A DNA stretch of 64,000 nt from Pedobacter sp. D749 (GTDB lineage: Bacteria > Bacteroidota > Bacteroidia > Sphingobacteriales > Sphingobacteriaceae). Shown one piece after another: positions 63,976 to 64,000 of this stretch; within the stretch, counting starts at the first letter, position 1, and every line of letters begins with the position of its first letter. The notes under the pieces were generated by a model that saw nothing but the letters and a program-made list of their open reading frames with translations, did not search any database and had not been told where the DNA came from. The position numbers were made by a program, and so were the translations under genes. The stretch lies in assembly GCF_019317285.1 (NCBI RefSeq), contig NZ_CP079218.1:4464001-4528000 (forward strand). The letters are read 5' to 3'.

Positions 63976-64000
63976 TTTTTCTATATTTTATGAATCAAAG

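Overview
This window reads as a chromosomal segment from a Bacteroidota bacterium of the family Sphingobacteriaceae, most likely Pedobacter or a close relative. This is inferred, not searched. It rests on promoters of the Bacteroidota type (TTTG at -33, TAnnTTTG at -7), low GC, an ExbB-ExbD-ExbD-TonB cluster, a short NuoG, metH behind a SAM-I riboswitch, SusC/D-world secreted enzymes such as a GH30 lipoprotein, and intergenic palindromes typical of the group.

Layout. 1-14.3 kb (minus strand): the start of inorganic pyrophosphatase and a DedA protein, then a complete 14-gene respiratory complex I operon transcribed nuoA to nuoN. Its promoter lies inside the terminator of the gene upstream. 14.4-20.3 kb (minus): an energy-transduction operon, exbB-exbD-exbD-tonB, followed by a small membrane protein, a PstS-like lipoprotein and a TPR protein. 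20.4-22.1 kb: ATP-dependent PEP carboxykinase. 23.6-29.1 kb (plus): threonine operon thrA-dinB-like-thrB-thrC, preceded by a Thr/Ile-rich leader peptide and a strong terminator, which together form a convincing ribosome-mediated attenuator. 29.1-31 kb: small secreted proteins, one with a decayed paralogue beside it. 31.1-36.1 kb (minus): metH and metF behind a SAM-I riboswitch. 36.2-45.2 kb: housekeeping genes (BI-1 family, murQ, S41 protease, acetyltransferases, der, era) separated by palindromic repeats.

45.3-52.3 kb: two copies of an initiator-tRNA-Met plus tRNA-Glu pair. They flank about 6.5 kb holding fragments of a tyrosine recombinase, a RhuM-like gene and an IS3 transposase, two orphan secreted proteins, a MITE-like element and a GH30 xylanase-like lipoprotein. 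This looks like a decayed genomic island at a tRNA site.

52.5-57.8 kb: an orphan protein with a cupin-like tail, converging on a tight four-gene minus-strand operon. The operon encodes an all-alpha protein that may be a heme-oxygenase-like diiron enzyme, a permuted ATP-grasp ligase, a family 2 glycosyltransferase and a PaaK-like adenylate-forming ligase. It looks like a small undescribed biosynthetic pathway and is the best candidate for a new system here. 58.3-64 kb: two AraC regulators each near a short-chain dehydrogenase, an acetyltransferase and a CDGSH iron-sulfur protein.

Non-coding DNA is unusually rich in structure. There are several families of short palindromes, perfect inverted repeats, and locus-specific mirrored word tracts that separate genes within operons; one such tract appears inside the metH reading frame.
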